A stretch of DNA of 64,000 nucleotides from Roseomonas marmotae (GCF_017654485.1 NZ_CP061091.1:2362501-2426500); one strand, 5' to 3'; numbered from the stretch's first letter, positions 35,376 to 48,430 are shown. Program-made: numbers and translations. The notes: generated from the letters alone by a model not told the origin.

Positions 35376-35963
35376 TCAACCGGCGTCGGCGGCGATCTGC
35401 GCCTTGATCAGCTTGTCGGCCGGCGCGGGCACCATGCCGCTGCTGCCCTGGCCGCGCTTGATCTTGTCGACGGCTTCCATGCCGGAGACCACGCGGCCCC
35501 AGATGGTGTACTGGCCGTCCAGGCTCGACGCCGGGGCGAACATGATGAAGAACTGGCTGTTGGCCGAGTTCGGGTTCATCGTGCGGGCCATGCCGCACGT
35601 GCCGCGGATGAAGCGGGCCTTGGCTGGCGGGCTGAACTCGGCGGGCAGATCGGGCAGCTGGCTGCCGCCGGTGCCGGTGCCGGTCGGGTCGCCACCCTGG
35701 GCCATGAAGCCCTCCATCACGCGATGGAACGGGGTGCCGTCATAGAAGCCCTGGCGCACCAGGGTCTTGATGCGCTCGACATGCTTCGGCGCCAGCTCGG
35801 GCAGCAGCTGGATGGTGACGCGGCCATCCTTCAGGTCGAGATAGAGGGTGTTTTCCTTGTCCAGGGTGCCCTGGGCAGCGGCGTCGTTGGTATCGGTCAT
35901 CATGATCCCCGTAGCGGCGATGGTACTGGCGAGAAGGGTGCGTCGCTGCATGCGCTTGGTCAC
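35376..35963 (-). CDS. Peptidyl-prolyl cis-trans isomerase, cyclophilin type
   Basis: A 195-residue cyclophilin. The N-terminal [13 protein letters not shown] and a following hydrophobic stretch suggest an export signal, possibly Tat-like, with cleavage near AAAQG. The core has the cyclophilin blocks FYDGTPFHRVMEGFMAQGGD, GMARTMNPNSANSQFFIMF (active-site Arg in FHR, QFFI) and YTIWGRVVSGMEAVDKI. It would catalyse proline isomerisation in the periplasm. It overlaps coaD by 4 bp. Confidence 0.92.
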   Translation of the reverse strand: MTKRMQRRTLLASTIAATGIMMTDTNDAAAQGTLDKENTLYLDLKDGRVTIQLLPELAPKHVERIKTLVRQGFYDGTPFHRVMEGFMAQGGDPTGTGTGGSQLPDLPAEFSPPAKARFIRGTCGMARTMNPNSANSQFFIMFAPASSLDGQYTIWGRVVSGMEAVDKIKRGQGSSGMVPAPADKLIKAQIAADAG

Positions 35964-36487
35964 TCCCCTGGATGCTGCTGCACACGCTCCAGCGTGCGCT
36001 GCAGCGTGAGACGCGGAACGAAGGTGCTGATATCCCCCCCGAGCCGCGCGATCTCCTTCACGAAACGGGAGGAGATGAAGTGGTTGCCTTCGCTGGCCAT
36101 CAGAAAGACCAGCTCTATTTCCGGGTCCAGACGGCGGTTCATGCCGGCCATCTGGAACTCGTAATCGAAATCCGTGACGGCGCGCAGGCCACGTATGATC
36201 ACCTGCGCGTCAACCTCCCGGGCGAAGGAGACCAGCAGGCTCTCGAACGGCACCACCTCGATGATGGTGCCGGTCCGTTTGGCGATGATGTCCGTCTCCG
36301 CCTTCACCAGCTCCACCCGCTCCTGCAGCGGGAAGAGCGGACCCTTGCCGGCATTCATGGCGACGCCAATCACCAGCCGGTCCAGGATGCGGGCGGCGCG
36401 GTTGATGATGTCCAGGTGCCCATTGGTCACCGGGTCGAACGTCCCGGGATAGACCCCGGTCCGCAGCCGCCGCGCGGTCTCAGCCAT
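35960..36487 (-). CDS. coaD: Phosphopantetheine adenylyltransferase
   Basis: A 175-residue nucleotidyltransferase for the penultimate step of coenzyme A synthesis (4'-phosphopantetheine + ATP to dephospho-CoA). The nucleotide-binding motif is [16 protein letters not shown] (T/HxGH), and the [15 protein letters not shown] block fits the C-terminal ISSTxxR region. It overlaps gyrA by 8 bp and the cyclophilin gene by 4 bp. The gyrA-coaD-ppi order is frequent in alphaproteobacteria. Confidence 0.95.
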   Translation of the reverse strand: MAETARRLRTGVYPGTFDPVTNGHLDIINRAARILDRLVIGVAMNAGKGPLFPLQERVELVKAETDIIAKRTGTIIEVVPFESLLVSFAREVDAQVIIRGLRAVTDFDYEFQMAGMNRRLDPEIELVFLMASEGNHFISSRFVKEIARLGGDISTFVPRLTLQRTLERVQQHPGE

Positions 36488-39242
36488 CGGTGCTGTCCGC
36501 CTCGTCCACGCCCTGCTCCTCGACGACGGTGAAGCAGGAGGTCACGCGCTCCCCGTCATTGAGGCGCAGCAGGGTCACACCCATGGAGCTGCGACCGGTG
36601 ATGCGCACCTGATCCACGGGCATGCGGATCAGGCGGCCATTATCCGTGACCAGCATGACATCGTCCCCGGTGCGGACCGGGAAGGTGGTGACCACCTCCT
36701 TGCCCGTGCGGGACGAGAGCGTGACATTCACGATGCCCTGCCCGCCCCGGCCGGTGACGCGGTATTCATAGGCGGAGCTGCGCTTGCCGAAGCCGCCATC
36801 GGTGACGGTCAGCAGCACCTCTTCGGCATCCTCCATCGCCGCGGCCCTGTCGGTGGACAGCGCGATGTCGCCGGCAACCTCGGCCTCCTCCTCGGCCTCG
36901 ACAGGGGCTTCCGCCTCCTCGCCGCCATTGCCGTTGCGGCGCTTCTGGGCTGCGAGCCTGAGATACGCGGCGCGTTCCTCGGCCGTCGCCTCGACATGCC
37001 GCAGCACAGACAGCGCGATCACCTCGTCGCCCCGGCCTAGCTTGATGCCGCGGACGCCGGTGGAATCCCGGCCGGCGAAGACGCGCAGCGTCTCCACATC
37101 CGCCACGAAACGGATGGCACGGCCCTGGCGGGTCGCCAGCAGCACGTCATCGCCCTCACGGCAGGTCGAGACGCCGATCAGGCTGTCGCCCTCATCCAGC
37201 TTCATGGCGATGAGGCCGGAGGAGCGGACGTTCTTGAAATCAGACAGTCGGTTGCGGCGCACATTCCCATGTGCGGTGGCGAAGACCAGGTGCAGGTTCT
37301 CCCACAGGCTTTCGTCCTGCGGCAGCGGCAGCACCGCGGTCACGCCCTCCTTCTCCTGCAGTTGCAGGAGCTGGCGCAGGGAGCGGCCACGCGCGGTCGG
37401 GCCGGCTTCCGGCAGCTTCCAGACCTTCTCGCGGAAGGCGATGCCCCGGCTGGTGAAGAAGAGCACCCATTGATGGGTATGGGCATTGAAGCTGCGGACG
37501 ACCACGTCGTCCTGCCGTGTCCCCGCCGCGCTGCGACCGCGCCCGCCCCGGTTCTGCGCCCGGAAGACATCAAGCGGCGTGCGCTTGACGTAGCCGTCAC
37601 GCGTCAGGGTAACGACCATCAGGCCAGGCTCGACGAGGCTTTCGTCATCCTGGTCGGCAATGCCGTCCACGATCTCCGACAGGCGGGAAGAGGCGATCTG
37701 GCCGCGCACGGCGATCAGCTCCTCGCTCATCAGCTCCATGCGGCGCGGATGGGAGGAGAGGATCTCCAGCAGTTCCCGGATGCGGCCGGCGACCTCATCC
37801 AGCTCGGCGCTGATCTTCTCCTGCTCCAGCCCGGTCAGGCGATGCAGGCGCAGTTCCAGGATGCCACGAGCCTGGGCCTCGGTCAGCTTGACCGTGTCAT
37901 TGGCAATGATGTTGCCGGCGTCATCGACCAGCGCCAGCAGCGGCGCCACATGGGCGGCCGGCCAGTCGCGCGCCATCAGGGCAGCGCGGGCTGAGCCGGC
38001 GTCTGGGCTCTCGCGGATCAGCCGGATCACCTCGTCGATATTCGCGACGGCGATGGACAGGCCAATCAGCAGGTGTCCGCGATCCCGCGCCTTGCCCAGC
38101 CGGAAGCGCGAGCGGCGGAGGATGACTTCCTCGCGGAACTTGATGAAGGCCTTCAGGGCGTAGATGAGCCCCATCTGAACCGGCCGCCCCTCGTCCAGCG
38201 CCAGCATGTTCACGGCGACCGAGGTCTGCAGCTGCGTGTAACGATAGAGGTGGTTCAGCACCACCTCCGGCGTCGCGTCCTTCTTCAGCTCCACCACGAT
38301 CCGCAGGCCGGAACGGTCGCTCTCATCCCGCAGGTCGCTGATGCCCTCAAGCTGCTTCGTGCGCACCAGATCGGCGATGCGTTCGATCAGCGAGGACTTG
38401 TTGACCTGATAGGGGATCTCGGAGATGGCGATGCAGCTGCGGCCGCCGCGCATTTCCTCGACCTCGGCCCTGGCGCGCAGCACGATGCTGCCACGGCCGG
38501 TTTCGAAGGCAGAGCGGATGCCGCTGCGCCCGATGATCAGCGCACCCGTCGGGAAGTCGGGGCCGGGGATGATCTTCATCAGCTCATCCAGCGGCGTCTC
38601 CGGCTCCGCGATCAGCTTCAGCGTGGCGTCGATGACCTCTGTTGGATTATGGGGCGGAATATTCGTCGCCATGCCGACGGCAATGCCGTTGGCGCCATTC
38701 ACCAGCAGGTTCGGGAAGGAGGCCGGCAGCACGCGCGGCTCCTCCGCGCTTTCATCGTAGTTCGCCTGGAAGTCGATCGTGTCCTCGTCGATCCCTTCCA
38801 GCAGGGCTGCGGCGGATTTGGCGAGGCGGGCCTCGGTGTAGCGCATGGCTGCCGGCGGATCGCCGTCCATGCTGCCGAAATTGCCCTGGCCGTCGATCAG
38901 TGGCACGCGCAGCGAGAAGGTCTGCGCCATACGGACCATGGCGTCGTAGATCGCGCTGTCGCCGTGCGGGTGGTACTTACCCATCACGTCGCCGACGACA
39001 CGGGCGGATTTCTTGTAGGGCTTGTCGTTGGTGAAGCCGTTCTCGTTCATGGAGAACAGGATGCGGCGATGCACCGGCTTCAATCCGTCCCGCGCGTCTG
39101 GCAGAGCGCGGGATACGATGACGCTCATCGCGTAGGCGAGGTAGGAGCTGCGCATCTCCTCCTCGATCGCGATCGGCATCATGCCTTCTGGCGACGGGTC
39201 ATGGTCTTCCGGAACGGCAGAGCCGTTGTCGCTGTCGCTCAC
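36480..39242 (-). CDS. gyrA: DNA gyrase subunit A
   Basis: The 920-residue type II topoisomerase subunit. The N-terminal breakage-reunion domain contains [11 protein letters not shown] and the quinolone-resistance-determining region [17 protein letters not shown], which keeps Ser and Asp at the positions equivalent to Escherichia coli S83 and D87. The catalytic Tyr is expected in [10 protein letters not shown]. The C-terminal wrapping domain has a GyrA box variant [10 protein letters not shown]. An acidic insertion ([18 protein letters not shown]) lies between its blades and is a lineage-type feature. gyrB is not in the window. A promoter and leader hairpin lie upstream. Confidence 0.97.
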   Translation of the reverse strand: MSDSDNGSAVPEDHDPSPEGMMPIAIEEEMRSSYLAYAMSVIVSRALPDARDGLKPVHRRILFSMNENGFTNDKPYKKSARVVGDVMGKYHPHGDSAIYDAMVRMAQTFSLRVPLIDGQGNFGSMDGDPPAAMRYTEARLAKSAAALLEGIDEDTIDFQANYDESAEEPRVLPASFPNLLVNGANGIAVGMATNIPPHNPTEVIDATLKLIAEPETPLDELMKIIPGPDFPTGALIIGRSGIRSAFETGRGSIVLRARAEVEEMRGGRSCIAISEIPYQVNKSSLIERIADLVRTKQLEGISDLRDESDRSGLRIVVELKKDATPEVVLNHLYRYTQLQTSVAVNMLALDEGRPVQMGLIYALKAFIKFREEVILRRSRFRLGKARDRGHLLIGLSIAVANIDEVIRLIRESPDAGSARAALMARDWPAAHVAPLLALVDDAGNIIANDTVKLTEAQARGILELRLHRLTGLEQEKISAELDEVAGRIRELLEILSSHPRRMELMSEELIAVRGQIASSRLSEIVDGIADQDDESLVEPGLMVVTLTRDGYVKRTPLDVFRAQNRGGRGRSAAGTRQDDVVVRSFNAHTHQWVLFFTSRGIAFREKVWKLPEAGPTARGRSLRQLLQLQEKEGVTAVLPLPQDESLWENLHLVFATAHGNVRRNRLSDFKNVRSSGLIAMKLDEGDSLIGVSTCREGDDVLLATRQGRAIRFVADVETLRVFAGRDSTGVRGIKLGRGDEVIALSVLRHVEATAEERAAYLRLAAQKRRNGNGGEEAEAPVEAEEEAEVAGDIALSTDRAAAMEDAEEVLLTVTDGGFGKRSSAYEYRVTGRGGQGIVNVTLSSRTGKEVVTTFPVRTGDDVMLVTDNGRLIRMPVDQVRITGRSSMGVTLLRLNDGERVTSCFTVVEEQGVDEADSTDG

Positions 39243-39263
39243 GTAGTCTTCCTATGGCAGCGG

Positions 39264-39299
39264 GGCGACGCCCGGAGGGGAGCACCCTCCGGCGTCGCC
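39264..39299 (-). promoter_or_regulatory. Strong hairpin in the gyrA 5' leader
   Basis: GGCGACGCC(c)GGAGGG pairs with CCCTCCGGCGTCGCC over 15 bp with one bulged C and a 5-nt loop. It lies between the candidate gyrA promoter and the gyrA start. There is no T-run after it on the minus strand, so it is more likely a leader structure than a terminator of the fru operon, though both are possible. Confidence 0.5.
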
Positions 39300-39312
39300 G
39301 GAATCGTCTCAC

Positions 39313-39341
39313 CTTATACTCTGTACGCGCTCCGGAGCCAA
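39313..39341 (-). promoter_or_regulatory. Candidate gyrA promoter
   Basis: On the minus strand TTGGCT (39341-39336), a 17-bp spacer, then TATAAG (39318-39313). The predicted transcription start is near 39306, giving a leader of about 65 nt that begins with the 39264-39299 hairpin. Confidence 0.45.
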
Positions 39342-39356
39342 ATCCGCCGGTCGCGC

Positions 39357-41153
39357 TCAGGCCTCGGCCGCCGCTACCGGAGATCTGCGCCTCAGCAGGA
39401 TCATGGCGATCGCCGTGACCACGCTGCCGGCCACGATGGCGAGCAGGTATCCGAGCGGATTGCCCACCGCGCCGGGAATGCCGACGACGAAGATGCCGCC
39501 ATGCGGCGCCCGCAGGGTGCAGCCCATCAGCATGGACAGGCCGCCTGCCAGCGCCGAGCCCACGACCAGCGCCGGAATAACCCGCACCGGGTCCTTGGCG
39601 GCGAAGGGAATGGCGCCTTCCGTGATGAAGGCCGCGCCCAGGATGGCGGCAGCCTTGCCGGCATCCCGCTCCTCCTGGCTGAAGCTGTTGCGGGCGATGA
39701 AGGTGGCCAGGGCGATGCCGAGGGGCGGCGTCATGCCACCTGCCATGATCGCGGCCATCGGCGCGAAGGTGTCGGAGCCTAGCAGCCCGACGCCGAAGGC
39801 ATAGGCAGCCTTGTTCACCGGCCCCCCCATGTCGGCGGCCATCATGGCCCCCAGCAGCAGCCCCAGCAGCACGGCGTTGGACGTGCCCATGCCCTGCAGG
39901 AACTGCGTCAGCCAGGAAAGCGCCGCGGCCATTGGCGTTCCGAGCACATAGATCATCAGCAGGCCGGTGATCAGCGAGGCCAGCAGGGGTATGACCAGGA
40001 CCGGCTTCAGTCCTTCCAGGCTTTCCGGGAAGGGCAGCCTGTCCCGCAGGAAGCGCGCCACGTAGCCGGCCAGGAAGCCGGCGACGATGCCGCCCAGGAA
40101 GCCCGCCCCCACTGAATTGGCGAGTGCCCCACCGACGAAGCCCGGCGCCAGTCCCGGCCGGTCAGCGATGGAAAAGGCGATGAAAGCCGCCAGGACCGGC
40201 ACCATCAGCGCCAGGGCGGATTGCGCGCCGATCTGGAACAGCGCCGCCGGCAGGCTGCCCGGCTCCTTGAAGGCCTCGATACCAAAGGCGAAGGACAACG
40301 CGATGCAAAGCCCGCCCGCCGTCACCAGCGGGATCATGTAGGAAACGCCGGTCATCAGGTGCTTGTAGACGCCAGGCGCCTGCGTGGCCTTGCCTGGCCT
40401 GGGGACGTCAGCCGCAGCGGAACCGCCGCCGGAGGCTGCCATTGGCTCGGCCGCCAGCGCCCGGTTGATCAGCCCCGGCGCATCCTTCAGCGCATCGCCC
40501 GTGCCCGCCATGACGATCCGCTTGCCGACGAAGCGGGAGGTATCGACGCCGGTATCAGCGGCAATGACCACCGCATCGGCTTCCGCGATCTCTTCCGGCG
40601 TCAGGGCGTTCCTGGCGCCCACCGAGCCCTGGGTCTCCACCCGCATGCCATAGCCCAGCCTGGCAGCGCCCTTCTCCAGCGCCGCGGCGGCCATGAATGT
40701 ATGGGCGATGCCGGTGGGGCAGGCCGTGATCGCGACCAGCTTCCGGCCACCGGAGGCAGGCGCCGTCACGGGAGCGGCGACGGGAGCAGCCGGAGGAGGC
40801 GTGGCGACCGCTTCCTCCGCCCTGTATGGGAGAGCGACTTCCTCACGCTCCGGCAATGACAGGGCCCGGCGCAGGGTCTGTTCCGGGCGCCGGATGGCGT
40901 CGATGATAGTCGCGCTGGTCACGGTGCGGCCAGCGTAACGGGCCGCTCCCCCCGGTACATCGCCAACCAGCAGCACCGGCTCCGCTTCCCCAAGGGGGGC
41001 CTCGCCCTCGCCCGTATCCAGCAGCAATGCGTATCCGGCCCGTTCCGCCGCATCGCGCAGGGCCTCGGCCGCCATCTCGGCATGCGGCGCGCTGGCCGCG
41101 TAGCGGATGACACCAAGCAGCCGGGGTGCGGCGGATGAGGATTCTGACGACAT
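39357..41153 (-). CDS. fruA: PTS fructose transporter subunit EIIBC
   Basis: A 598-residue fructose permease. An N-terminal degenerate EIIB-like domain (about 10-100) is followed by a true EIIB domain with the phospho-Cys in TACPTGIAHTFMAA, and a C-terminal EIIC membrane domain with about eight to ten helices (GVSYMIPLVTAGG, MAADMGGPVNKAAYAFG). Fructose enters as fructose-1-phosphate. I chose the ATG at 41153, with AGGGA about 8 bp upstream, over an adjacent ATG at 41162 and an upstream frame to 41381. It follows fruK after 34 bp. Confidence 0.94.
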   Translation of the reverse strand: MSSESSSAAPRLLGVIRYAASAPHAEMAAEALRDAAERAGYALLLDTGEGEAPLGEAEPVLLVGDVPGGAARYAGRTVTSATIIDAIRRPEQTLRRALSLPEREEVALPYRAEEAVATPPPAAPVAAPVTAPASGGRKLVAITACPTGIAHTFMAAAALEKGAARLGYGMRVETQGSVGARNALTPEEIAEADAVVIAADTGVDTSRFVGKRIVMAGTGDALKDAPGLINRALAAEPMAASGGGSAAADVPRPGKATQAPGVYKHLMTGVSYMIPLVTAGGLCIALSFAFGIEAFKEPGSLPAALFQIGAQSALALMVPVLAAFIAFSIADRPGLAPGFVGGALANSVGAGFLGGIVAGFLAGYVARFLRDRLPFPESLEGLKPVLVIPLLASLITGLLMIYVLGTPMAAALSWLTQFLQGMGTSNAVLLGLLLGAMMAADMGGPVNKAAYAFGVGLLGSDTFAPMAAIMAGGMTPPLGIALATFIARNSFSQEERDAGKAAAILGAAFITEGAIPFAAKDPVRVIPALVVGSALAGGLSMLMGCTLRAPHGGIFVVGIPGAVGNPLGYLLAIVAGSVVTAIAMILLRRRSPVAAAEA

Positions 41154-41187
41154 GGGCTTCATCCCTGGCGAAAGGCCGCGTGGTGTC

Positions 41188-42144
41188 TCACAGCGCCTCG
41201 ACCTCGGTGGCGGCGGCGAGGCGTTGAATCTCTTCAAGCCGGGGAACACCGCCCCCCATGGCCCCGACATCCCTCGATACTGCGGCGGCTGCGCAGCCGC
41301 TGGCCAGCCGGGCAGCCGCCTCGGCATCCAGATCCCGGGCCATGGCAGCAGCCAGCCCGGCCACCATGGCGTCACCCGCACCGACCGTCGTCGTCAAAGT
41401 CACCTTGGGCGGCCGGGCCCAAAGCATGGCTTCGGGCCATAGGAACAGAGCCCCTGCCCCACCATCCGAGACCACGACACGCTCCACGCCCCTCGCCCGT
41501 AATTCCAGCGCGGCCTGGATCAGGGCGGGACGGTCCGGCAGTGGCCGGCCCAGCAGGCCCGCCAGCTCCGCCCGGTTAGGCTTCACCAGCGCCGGGCCGG
41601 CGGCCAGGGCGGCCTCGAAGGCCGGGCCACTGCTGTCCAGCAGCAGCTTGCAGCCTCCGGCAGGCAGCGCTCGCATCAGGATGACCCATGCATCGGGGGG
41701 CAGGCCCTGCGGCAGGCTCCCGGCCAGCACGGCGATGCCCGGTGCATGGCGGGCCAGCCGGGCCCCAAGTTCCTCCAGAGACGCCAGGGAAGCGGGCGGG
41801 CCGGCGGGATTGATGTCGGTCACCTGCCCTGCCTCCGCCTCCACGAGCTTGACGTTGATACGGCAGCGTCCCGCCAGGGGGACGAACTCCGTATCGATGC
41901 CGAAGGGACGCAGGAACTGCCCGAAAGCCGGGATATCGTCCTGCCCCAGCAGCGCGGCGGCAAGCGGCGCCTCCCCGAGCACCGCCAGCATGACGGCCAC
42001 GTTCACGCCCTTCCCAGCTGGCCGTAATTCCGCGGGTCCGGTGCGGTTCACCTCCCCCGGCCGCAGGCGGGGCATCCGGATCGTCAGGTCGAGAGCCGGG
42101 CTCAGCGTGACCGTGGCGATCCGGGACGTGGCGTCACGTTGCAT
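41188..42144 (-). CDS. fruK: 1-phosphofructokinase
   Basis: A 318-residue PfkB-family sugar kinase (fructose-1-phosphate + ATP to fructose-1,6-bisphosphate). The N-terminal TLSPALDLTIRM and GKGVNVAVML blocks, plus the C-terminal signature TTVGAGDAMVAGLAAA with the catalytic Asp, identify it. It sits between fruB (11-bp overlap) and fruA in the standard bacterial fru operon. Confidence 0.94.
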   Translation of the reverse strand: MQRDATSRIATVTLSPALDLTIRMPRLRPGEVNRTGPAELRPAGKGVNVAVMLAVLGEAPLAAALLGQDDIPAFGQFLRPFGIDTEFVPLAGRCRINVKLVEAEAGQVTDINPAGPPASLASLEELGARLARHAPGIAVLAGSLPQGLPPDAWVILMRALPAGGCKLLLDSSGPAFEAALAAGPALVKPNRAELAGLLGRPLPDRPALIQAALELRARGVERVVVSDGGAGALFLWPEAMLWARPPKVTLTTTVGAGDAMVAGLAAAMARDLDAEAAARLASGCAAAAVSRDVGAMGGGVPRLEEIQRLAAATEVEAL

Positions 42145-44650
42145 CGGCCAGTTCCCGCAGGCCGGCCAGGCGCCGCACCTCGGCGGCGGTGCCGCAGTTC
42201 AGTGCCTGCCGCGCGACGTCCTCGGCCCTGGCCATATCCAGGGCCCGTAGCTGCGCCTTCAGTACCGCGACATTCGGGATGGAGACGGAGAGTTCATCCA
42301 CCCCAAGCCCCAGCAGGATGGGAGCGGCCATGGCATCCGCAGCCATGTTGCCGCAGACGCCTACCCAGCGGCCCCGCGCATGGGCGGCACGCACGGTCAT
42401 GTCGATCAGCCGCAGCACCGCCGGGTCCAATGCGTCGGATCGCGCGCCCATGGTCGGGTGCAGCCGGTCCACGGCCAGGGTGTATTGCGTCAGGTCATTG
42501 GTGCCGATGGAGAAGAAGTCCGCCTCTCCGGCCAACTGGTCGGCCATGACGGCGGCCGATGGCACCTCGACCATGATGCCGACTTCCACCCGCGGCGCCT
42601 CCAGCGCCGCGCGCTCGGCCTCGATCAAGGCGCGGGCAGCGTGCAGGTCTTCCAGCCCATCCACCATCGGCAGCATCAGCTTGATGTCGCCATGCCGCGC
42701 TGCCCGCAGCGCCGCGCGGACCTGTGTGCGGAAGAGTTGCGGCTCGGCGAGGGACAGGCGCAAGCCACGCAGCCCCAGGAAGGGATTGGCCTCGGCCGGA
42801 TGCCGCACGAAGCGCAGCGGCTTGTCGCCCCCGGCATCCAGGGTGCGGAGGACCACCGGCAGGCCGCCGAAACCCTCAGCCAAGCGCCGGTAAAGATCGA
42901 ACTGCTCCTCTTCCGACGGCGGCTCCGCACGGTCGTGGAACAGGAATTCGCTGCGGACCAGCCCGCTGCCCTCCGCCCCGGCGGCGACCGCCTCCGCCGC
43001 CTCCTCCGGCCGGCGGACATTGGCGGCCACCTCCACCCGCCGGCCGTCCCGCGTGACGGCGGGGCGGAAGGCGGCATGCCGGGCGGCGGCGGCACGGTCC
43101 CGTCCGCGCGCCATGGCGGCCTCGGCGGCGGCAAGGGCCATGTCGTCGGGGTCCGGATGCAGATAGCCATTGTCGCCATCCAGGACCACCGGCGTTCCGT
43201 CCGCCAACTCCAGCACGGCGGGTCCGGCGGCCACGACGGCGGGAATGCCCATGGCCCGAGCCAGGATGGCGGTATGCGCCGTCGGCCCGCCAGCGGAAGT
43301 CACCATGCCCACGACTTTCGCGGGGTCCAGGCTAGCGGTCTCTGACGGCGTCAGGTCTTCCGCCGCAACGACGGCGCGCTCCGGCAGCGCCGCGGCCTCC
43401 TCGTCAGGGCCGACGAGGTGGCGCAGCAGCCTGCGCGCCACGTCCTTCAGGTCGATGGCACGCGCGGCCAGTAATGCATCGCCCAGGCCCGCCAGCGCGG
43501 CAGCCCGGCTTTCCGTGGCGTCGCGCCAGGCGGCGGGGGCGGATGCGCCGTTGGCGATGGCGGCATGTGCCTCCGTCAGCAGCTCGGGGTCGTCCAGGAA
43601 CTCGGCATGGGCCGAGAAAATCTCCGCGTGTTTGGCACCGATGCGGACGGCCATCTCCTGCGCCAGGTCCCGCAATTCCTCGCGCGTCGCCTGGAGCGCG
43701 GCCTCCAGCGCCGAGGTCTCGCCAACCGGGTCGGCGGAGGTCTCCGCGAAACCCGCGGCTTCCGACCGGAAGCGGTGCAGCACGCCGACCGCGACGCCAG
43801 GACTGGCCGGCAGGCCGGTAATCGAGCCCGGGACCAGCGATTGCCCTGGCTGCAACGGCGGCGGCCGGTCCGCCGGCATCGGCGGCTGTTCATCCTTGTC
43901 GCCCAGGCCTTCGGCGAAGCCGGCCTGCAACGCCGCCATGGCCGCCGCGGCATCCGGCCCCCTGATGGTCAGAAGAATCCGGGCACCAGGCCCTGCACCC
44001 AGTTGCAGAAGCGCGATCATGCTGCGCGCGTCGGCCTGCCGACCTTCGAAGGCAAGGGTGATGGTGGATTGGAATGTCTTCGCCAGTTGGGTCACGGCGC
44101 GCGCAGGACGGGCGTGAAGCCCGGCGGCGGCAGGAGCCTGGACCTCCGCAGTGAGGCCGCCTTCGGCCGAAGCGGCCACGGGTGCCGTGGCCTGCGGCAG
44201 CGGCGCGTCCGGGTCCAGGGCGCGCAGGATGTCCTGTGTGTCAGAGGTTTTGGCGAGGTGCCGGGCCAGTTCCTCGTCGCCCAGCACCTCCGTCAGTCGG
44301 CGCAACACGGCGATATGCTCGTCGCCCTGCGCCGCGATGGCGACGACCAGATGCGCCACGTCGTCGCCGTTCCAGCGCACCCCGGCCGGAACCTGCAGCA
44401 CGGCGATGCCAGTTCGGGCGATCAGCCCGCGGTCACCGCGCTGCCCATGCGGGATGGCGATGCCATTACCCAGGAAGGTATCCGCCTCCCCTTCCCGCCG
44501 CAGCATGCTCTCGGCATAGCCGGGCTGAATGGCGCCCGTCTGCACCAGCAGCTCCGCAGCCTGCCGGATGGCGGATTCCTTATCCGGAGGGCTGGCATTC
44601 AGGCGGATGCGTTCGGCGGAAAGAATCACGGCGACGGAACTTCCTGTCAT
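42134..44650 (-). CDS. fruB: Fructose PTS multiphosphoryl protein (EIIA-HPr-EI fusion)
   Basis: An 838-residue trifunctional phosphotransferase. Residues 1-145 are EIIA-Fru (phospho-His in GNGIAIPHGQRG), about 165-255 an HPr domain (PAAAGLHARPARAV, His active site), and about 280-838 enzyme I (GGPTAHTAILARAMG phospho-His; RSEFLFHDR; C-terminal PEP-binding SIGTNDLTQYTLAVDR). The chain passes phosphate from PEP to the FruA EIIB domain without separate ptsH/ptsI. The ATG at 44650 follows ssb by 80 bp. No FruR/Cra-type regulator gene is adjacent. Confidence 0.95.
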   Translation of the reverse strand: MTGSSVAVILSAERIRLNASPPDKESAIRQAAELLVQTGAIQPGYAESMLRREGEADTFLGNGIAIPHGQRGDRGLIARTGIAVLQVPAGVRWNGDDVAHLVVAIAAQGDEHIAVLRRLTEVLGDEELARHLAKTSDTQDILRALDPDAPLPQATAPVAASAEGGLTAEVQAPAAAGLHARPARAVTQLAKTFQSTITLAFEGRQADARSMIALLQLGAGPGARILLTIRGPDAAAAMAALQAGFAEGLGDKDEQPPMPADRPPPLQPGQSLVPGSITGLPASPGVAVGVLHRFRSEAAGFAETSADPVGETSALEAALQATREELRDLAQEMAVRIGAKHAEIFSAHAEFLDDPELLTEAHAAIANGASAPAAWRDATESRAAALAGLGDALLAARAIDLKDVARRLLRHLVGPDEEAAALPERAVVAAEDLTPSETASLDPAKVVGMVTSAGGPTAHTAILARAMGIPAVVAAGPAVLELADGTPVVLDGDNGYLHPDPDDMALAAAEAAMARGRDRAAAARHAAFRPAVTRDGRRVEVAANVRRPEEAAEAVAAGAEGSGLVRSEFLFHDRAEPPSEEEQFDLYRRLAEGFGGLPVVLRTLDAGGDKPLRFVRHPAEANPFLGLRGLRLSLAEPQLFRTQVRAALRAARHGDIKLMLPMVDGLEDLHAARALIEAERAALEAPRVEVGIMVEVPSAAVMADQLAGEADFFSIGTNDLTQYTLAVDRLHPTMGARSDALDPAVLRLIDMTVRAAHARGRWVGVCGNMAADAMAAPILLGLGVDELSVSIPNVAVLKAQLRALDMARAEDVARQALNCGTAAEVRRLAGLRELADAT

Positions 44651-44730
44651 GCGATAGGCGGGCGAAGGCCCGACTATCCTGGACTGAAGCGGAACGCCGG
44701 CGCCGCGAAGGAGATGCCGCCAATTCGGAT

Positions 44731-45255
44731 TCAGAACGGAATGTCGTCGTCCAGGTCGCTACCGCCCTTCGGCGCATCCCAGCCACTACGCTGCGGCTGC
44801 CGTGCCGGCGGGCGCTCGCCGCCGCCCGAGGAGCCGCGGCCGCCGCCATATCCACCGCCCTCGCCGCCGCTGAAGCCGCCTTCCTCACCCCCGCCAGCAG
44901 CGCCACCACGGCCGTCGAGCAGCGTCAGCTCACCGCCGAAATTCCTCAGTGTCACCTCGGTCGAATAGCGGTCCTGGCCCGCCTGGTCCTGCCACTTCCG
45001 GGTTTCGAGCTTGCCCTCGACATAGACCTTGCTGCCCTTGCGGAGGTACTTCTCCGCGATCTCGCCCAGCCGCTCGTTGAAGATGGCGACCGAGTGCCAC
45101 TCGGTCTTCTCCTGACGGTTGCCCTCGCGGTCCTTGTAGTTCTCGGTGGTGGCGATACGCAGGTTCACCACCCGGCCGCCGTTCTGGAAATTCCGCACTT
45201 CGGGATCCCGGCCCAGATTGCCGATCAGGATCACCTTGTTGACGCTGCCGGCCAT
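44731..45255 (-). CDS. ssb: Single-stranded DNA-binding protein
   Basis: A 174-residue SSB. The OB-fold (residues 1-110) begins [21 protein letters not shown] and includes [11 protein letters not shown] and [14 protein letters not shown] Gly-rich linker ([19 protein letters not shown]) follows, and the acidic tip ends DDDIPF, which recruits repair and replication partners. I chose the ATG at 45255; a longer frame to 45297 adds a non-family extension. It is divergent from uvrA across 264 bp, a conserved arrangement that places both near an SOS-regulated promoter region. Confidence 0.95.
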   Translation of the reverse strand: MAGSVNKVILIGNLGRDPEVRNFQNGGRVVNLRIATTENYKDREGNRQEKTEWHSVAIFNERLGEIAEKYLRKGSKVYVEGKLETRKWQDQAGQDRYSTEVTLRNFGGELTLLDGRGGAAGGGEEGGFSGGEGGGYGGGRGSSGGGERPPARQPQRSGWDAPKGGSDLDDDIPF

Positions 45256-45405
45256 GCCGCCCTGTCCTTCGATGTTCTTGGCACCCCGCCCAGCCACGCC
45301 AGCGCCGCATCAGCGGGAATGGCGCAACCAGGGCAGGCCGCCCTGTGTCACGTTTCGGTGCGCGATGCTCCGCACCAAGCCAAACTAGCGTTCGCACCGG
45401 GGCGC

Positions 45406-45427
45406 GGCCAGTCCCCCTGGGCTGGCC
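45406..45427. other. Hairpin in the ssb-uvrA intergenic region
   Basis: GGCCAG-T-CCC-(loop CCT)-GGG-CTGGCC forms a 9-bp stem with one bulged base. It lies about 26 bp upstream of the uvrA -35 and about 150 bp upstream of ssb. The role is unknown; it could separate the divergent promoters. Confidence 0.35.
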
Positions 45428-45452
45428 TTGTCACCCGCCCAAGGCTTACCAC

Positions 45453-45481
45453 TTCACGCCCTTCGGGATCGATGACATAAT
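45453..45481 (+). promoter_or_regulatory. uvrA: Candidate uvrA promoter
   Basis: TTCACG (45453-45458), a 17-bp spacer, and CATAAT (45476-45481). The start of transcription would be near 45488, inside the adjacent SOS box. Confidence 0.55.
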
Positions 45482-45482
45482 A

Positions 45483-45497
45483 GAACACAGCGCGAAC
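45483..45497. promoter_or_regulatory. LexA binding site (SOS box) at uvrA
   Basis: GAAC-ACAGCGC-GAAC: the GAAC-N7-GAAC direct repeat is the complement of GTTC-N7-GTTC, the established LexA box of alphaproteobacteria. It starts one base after the candidate -10 and ends 22 bp before the uvrA TTG, so LexA bound here would block the transcription start. Confidence 0.8.
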
Positions 45498-45519
45498 ACA
45501 AGCGCGCAGGAGCCCTGTT

Positions 45520-48426
<2,907 letters not shown>

Positions 48427-48430
48427 ACAA

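Noticed and set aside
38940..38990. Quinolone-resistance change in gyrA
   Set aside because: The key positions are Ser and Asp as in susceptible Escherichia coli.
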